Shown: positions 6,943-7,499 of the stretch, in pieces
Layout of the letters: every line of letters begins with the position of its first letter
Position numbering within the stretch: the first letter of the stretch is position 1
Assembly (NCBI GenBank): GCA_019246375.1
Contig: JAFAQO010000034.1
Span: 1-7,499, forward strand
Length of the DNA: 7,499 nt
Direction of reading: 5' to 3'
From: Mycobacterium sp.
GTDB lineage: Bacteria > Actinomycetota > Actinomycetes > Mycobacteriales > Mycobacteriaceae
Notes under the pieces: generated by a model
The model's input: only the letters and a program-made list of their open reading frames with translations
Database searches by the model: none
Told to the model about the DNA's origin: nothing
Translations under genes and position numbers: made by a program

Positions 6943-7428
6943 GTGATCAAAGGTCGGACGGATAGCGCCAGGCGCAGTGTGGACGCCCCGCCATCCGCCG
7001 TCTACCGGGCCTTGGTCGATCCCAGTGCATTGGTCCAATGGCTACCGCCACAGGGCATGACCGGACAGATTCACGTCTACGAACCGCGTCCCGGAGGGCG
7101 GTTCGAGATGACGCTTACGTACGACCAAGCCGATACTGTCGGAAAGACGGCCACGAACCAGGATGTGATTGAAGCCGAGTTCGTCATGCTGTCACCTGAC
7201 CAAAAGATAGTCCAGCGAGTCGTTTTCAAGTCAGACGATCCGCAGCTTGCCGGCACCATGATCATGTCGTGGTTCCTTCGCGCGGTGGACAGCGGCACCG
7301 AGATCAGGGTCGTCTGCGAAAATGTGCCTGCCGGAATCGACAAGCAGGATCACGCCGAGGGCTTGCGGTCATCACTTACGAACCTGGCGAATTTTCTGCA
7401 GAACGAACCTCGGGACCGGTCAATCTAG
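6943..7428 (+). CDS. SRPBCC (START/Bet v1-like) protein, AHSA1-type
   Basis: This 161-residue protein uses GTG at 6943, with GAGGGG (6925-6930) 12 bases upstream as a rather distant ribosome binding site. A later start would cut into the first strand (ARRSVDAPPSAVYRAL), so this one is preferred. AHSA1-like features in order are the helix VYRALVDPSALVQWLPP (20-36), GGRFEMTLTY (51-60) and the C-terminal helix NVPAGIDKQDHAEGLRSSL (127-145). In that last region many homologues have GW where this protein has G140-L141. The fold forms a hydrophobic pocket for lipids or other small molecules; binding and cyclase-like roles both occur and none can be assigned. It is divergent from the NYN gene. Sampled GC is about 53-58%, clearly lower than the NYN gene, so it may have a different history. 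Confidence 0.88.
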   Translation: MIKGRTDSARRSVDAPPSAVYRALVDPSALVQWLPPQGMTGQIHVYEPRPGGRFEMTLTYDQADTVGKTATNQDVIEAEFVMLSPDQKIVQRVVFKSDDPQLAGTMIMSWFLRAVDSGTEIRVVCENVPAGIDKQDHAEGLRSSLTNLANFLQNEPRDRSI

Positions 7429-7499
7429 CGGCGGCATCTGCAGGCAGCGCCTCGCCACATGATCGGGCGCGATGAGAACTGACCGGTCGCGGGTGCACG

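Noticed and set aside
6777..6950. N-terminal extension of the NYN protein up to 6950.
   Set aside because: The 58 extra residues do not resemble the family, cross the promoter-like region, and would overlap the SRPBCC start. [17 protein letters not shown] is a normal family N-terminus.
7414..7488. Repeated palindrome GACCGGTC at 7414-7421 and 7481-7488 as a terminator or operator pair.
   Set aside because: The first copy lies inside the SRPBCC coding end, the copies are about 60 bases apart with no T-run, and 8-base GC-rich palindromes are frequent in such DNA.
7425..7499. Minus-strand frame open from the window end to a TAG that overlaps the SRPBCC stop at a CTAG, which would be a neat convergent gene end.
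   Set aside because: The 24 visible codons end in a cysteine- and arginine-rich tail (AACRCRR) unlike a normal protein end, and a second minus-strand frame is also open across the same bases. There is not enough sequence to choose.
7472..7499. ATG at 7472 on the plus strand, open to the window edge (MRTDRSRVH), as the start of a next gene.
   Set aside because: Nine codons with no ribosome binding site are indistinguishable from chance in GC-rich DNA.

Overview
The window looks like chromosomal DNA of a high-GC actinobacterium, most probably a Mycobacterium or a close relative. Three things point there: a stand-alone FIST protein of the kind mycobacteria carry, a decayed fragment of the TIGR00027 SAM-methyltransferase family that is greatly expanded in mycobacteria, and gene starts that largely lack strong Shine-Dalgarno sequences. 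No rRNA, tRNA, CRISPR array or recognisable insertion sequence is visible.

Layout from left to right. A few codons of an unidentified gene (1-56, minus) appear translationally coupled to a FIST sensor-domain protein (56-1213, minus). Next are two exported-protein genes transcribed away from each other from a shared intergenic region (3356-3481). One is a secreted GH172/DUF2961 glycoside hydrolase (1310-3355, minus); the other is a lipoprotein serine hydrolase of the beta-lactamase/YbbE type (3482-4960, plus). The serine hydrolase ends 5 bp from the end of a convergent VTT/TVP38-type membrane protein (4966-5700, minus). The spacer at 5701-5897 holds a broken remnant of a TIGR00027 methyltransferase on the plus strand. 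It is followed by an NYN-domain putative ribonuclease with a C-terminal OST-HTH/LOTUS domain (5898-6776, minus). A divergent control region (6777-6942) with a tandem repeat and an imperfect palindrome separates this from an SRPBCC/AHSA1-like protein (6943-7428, plus). The last 71 bases contain nothing I can call.

Base composition is uneven. Hand counts on sample 60-base blocks give roughly 65-70% or more GC in the FIST, VTT and NYN genes, about 60% in the GH172 gene, and about 52-65% (mostly under 60%) in the serine hydrolase and the SRPBCC gene. The GH172 and serine-hydrolase pair is therefore a candidate acquired islet.

The most interesting unit is that pair: an exported furanosidase-type hydrolase facing a membrane-anchored, penicillin-binding-protein-like hydrolase. 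It can be read as a small system acting outside the membrane on envelope or environmental glycans. That is inference, since only family membership and gene arrangement are visible. The other genes look like ordinary housekeeping or conserved hypothetical genes.
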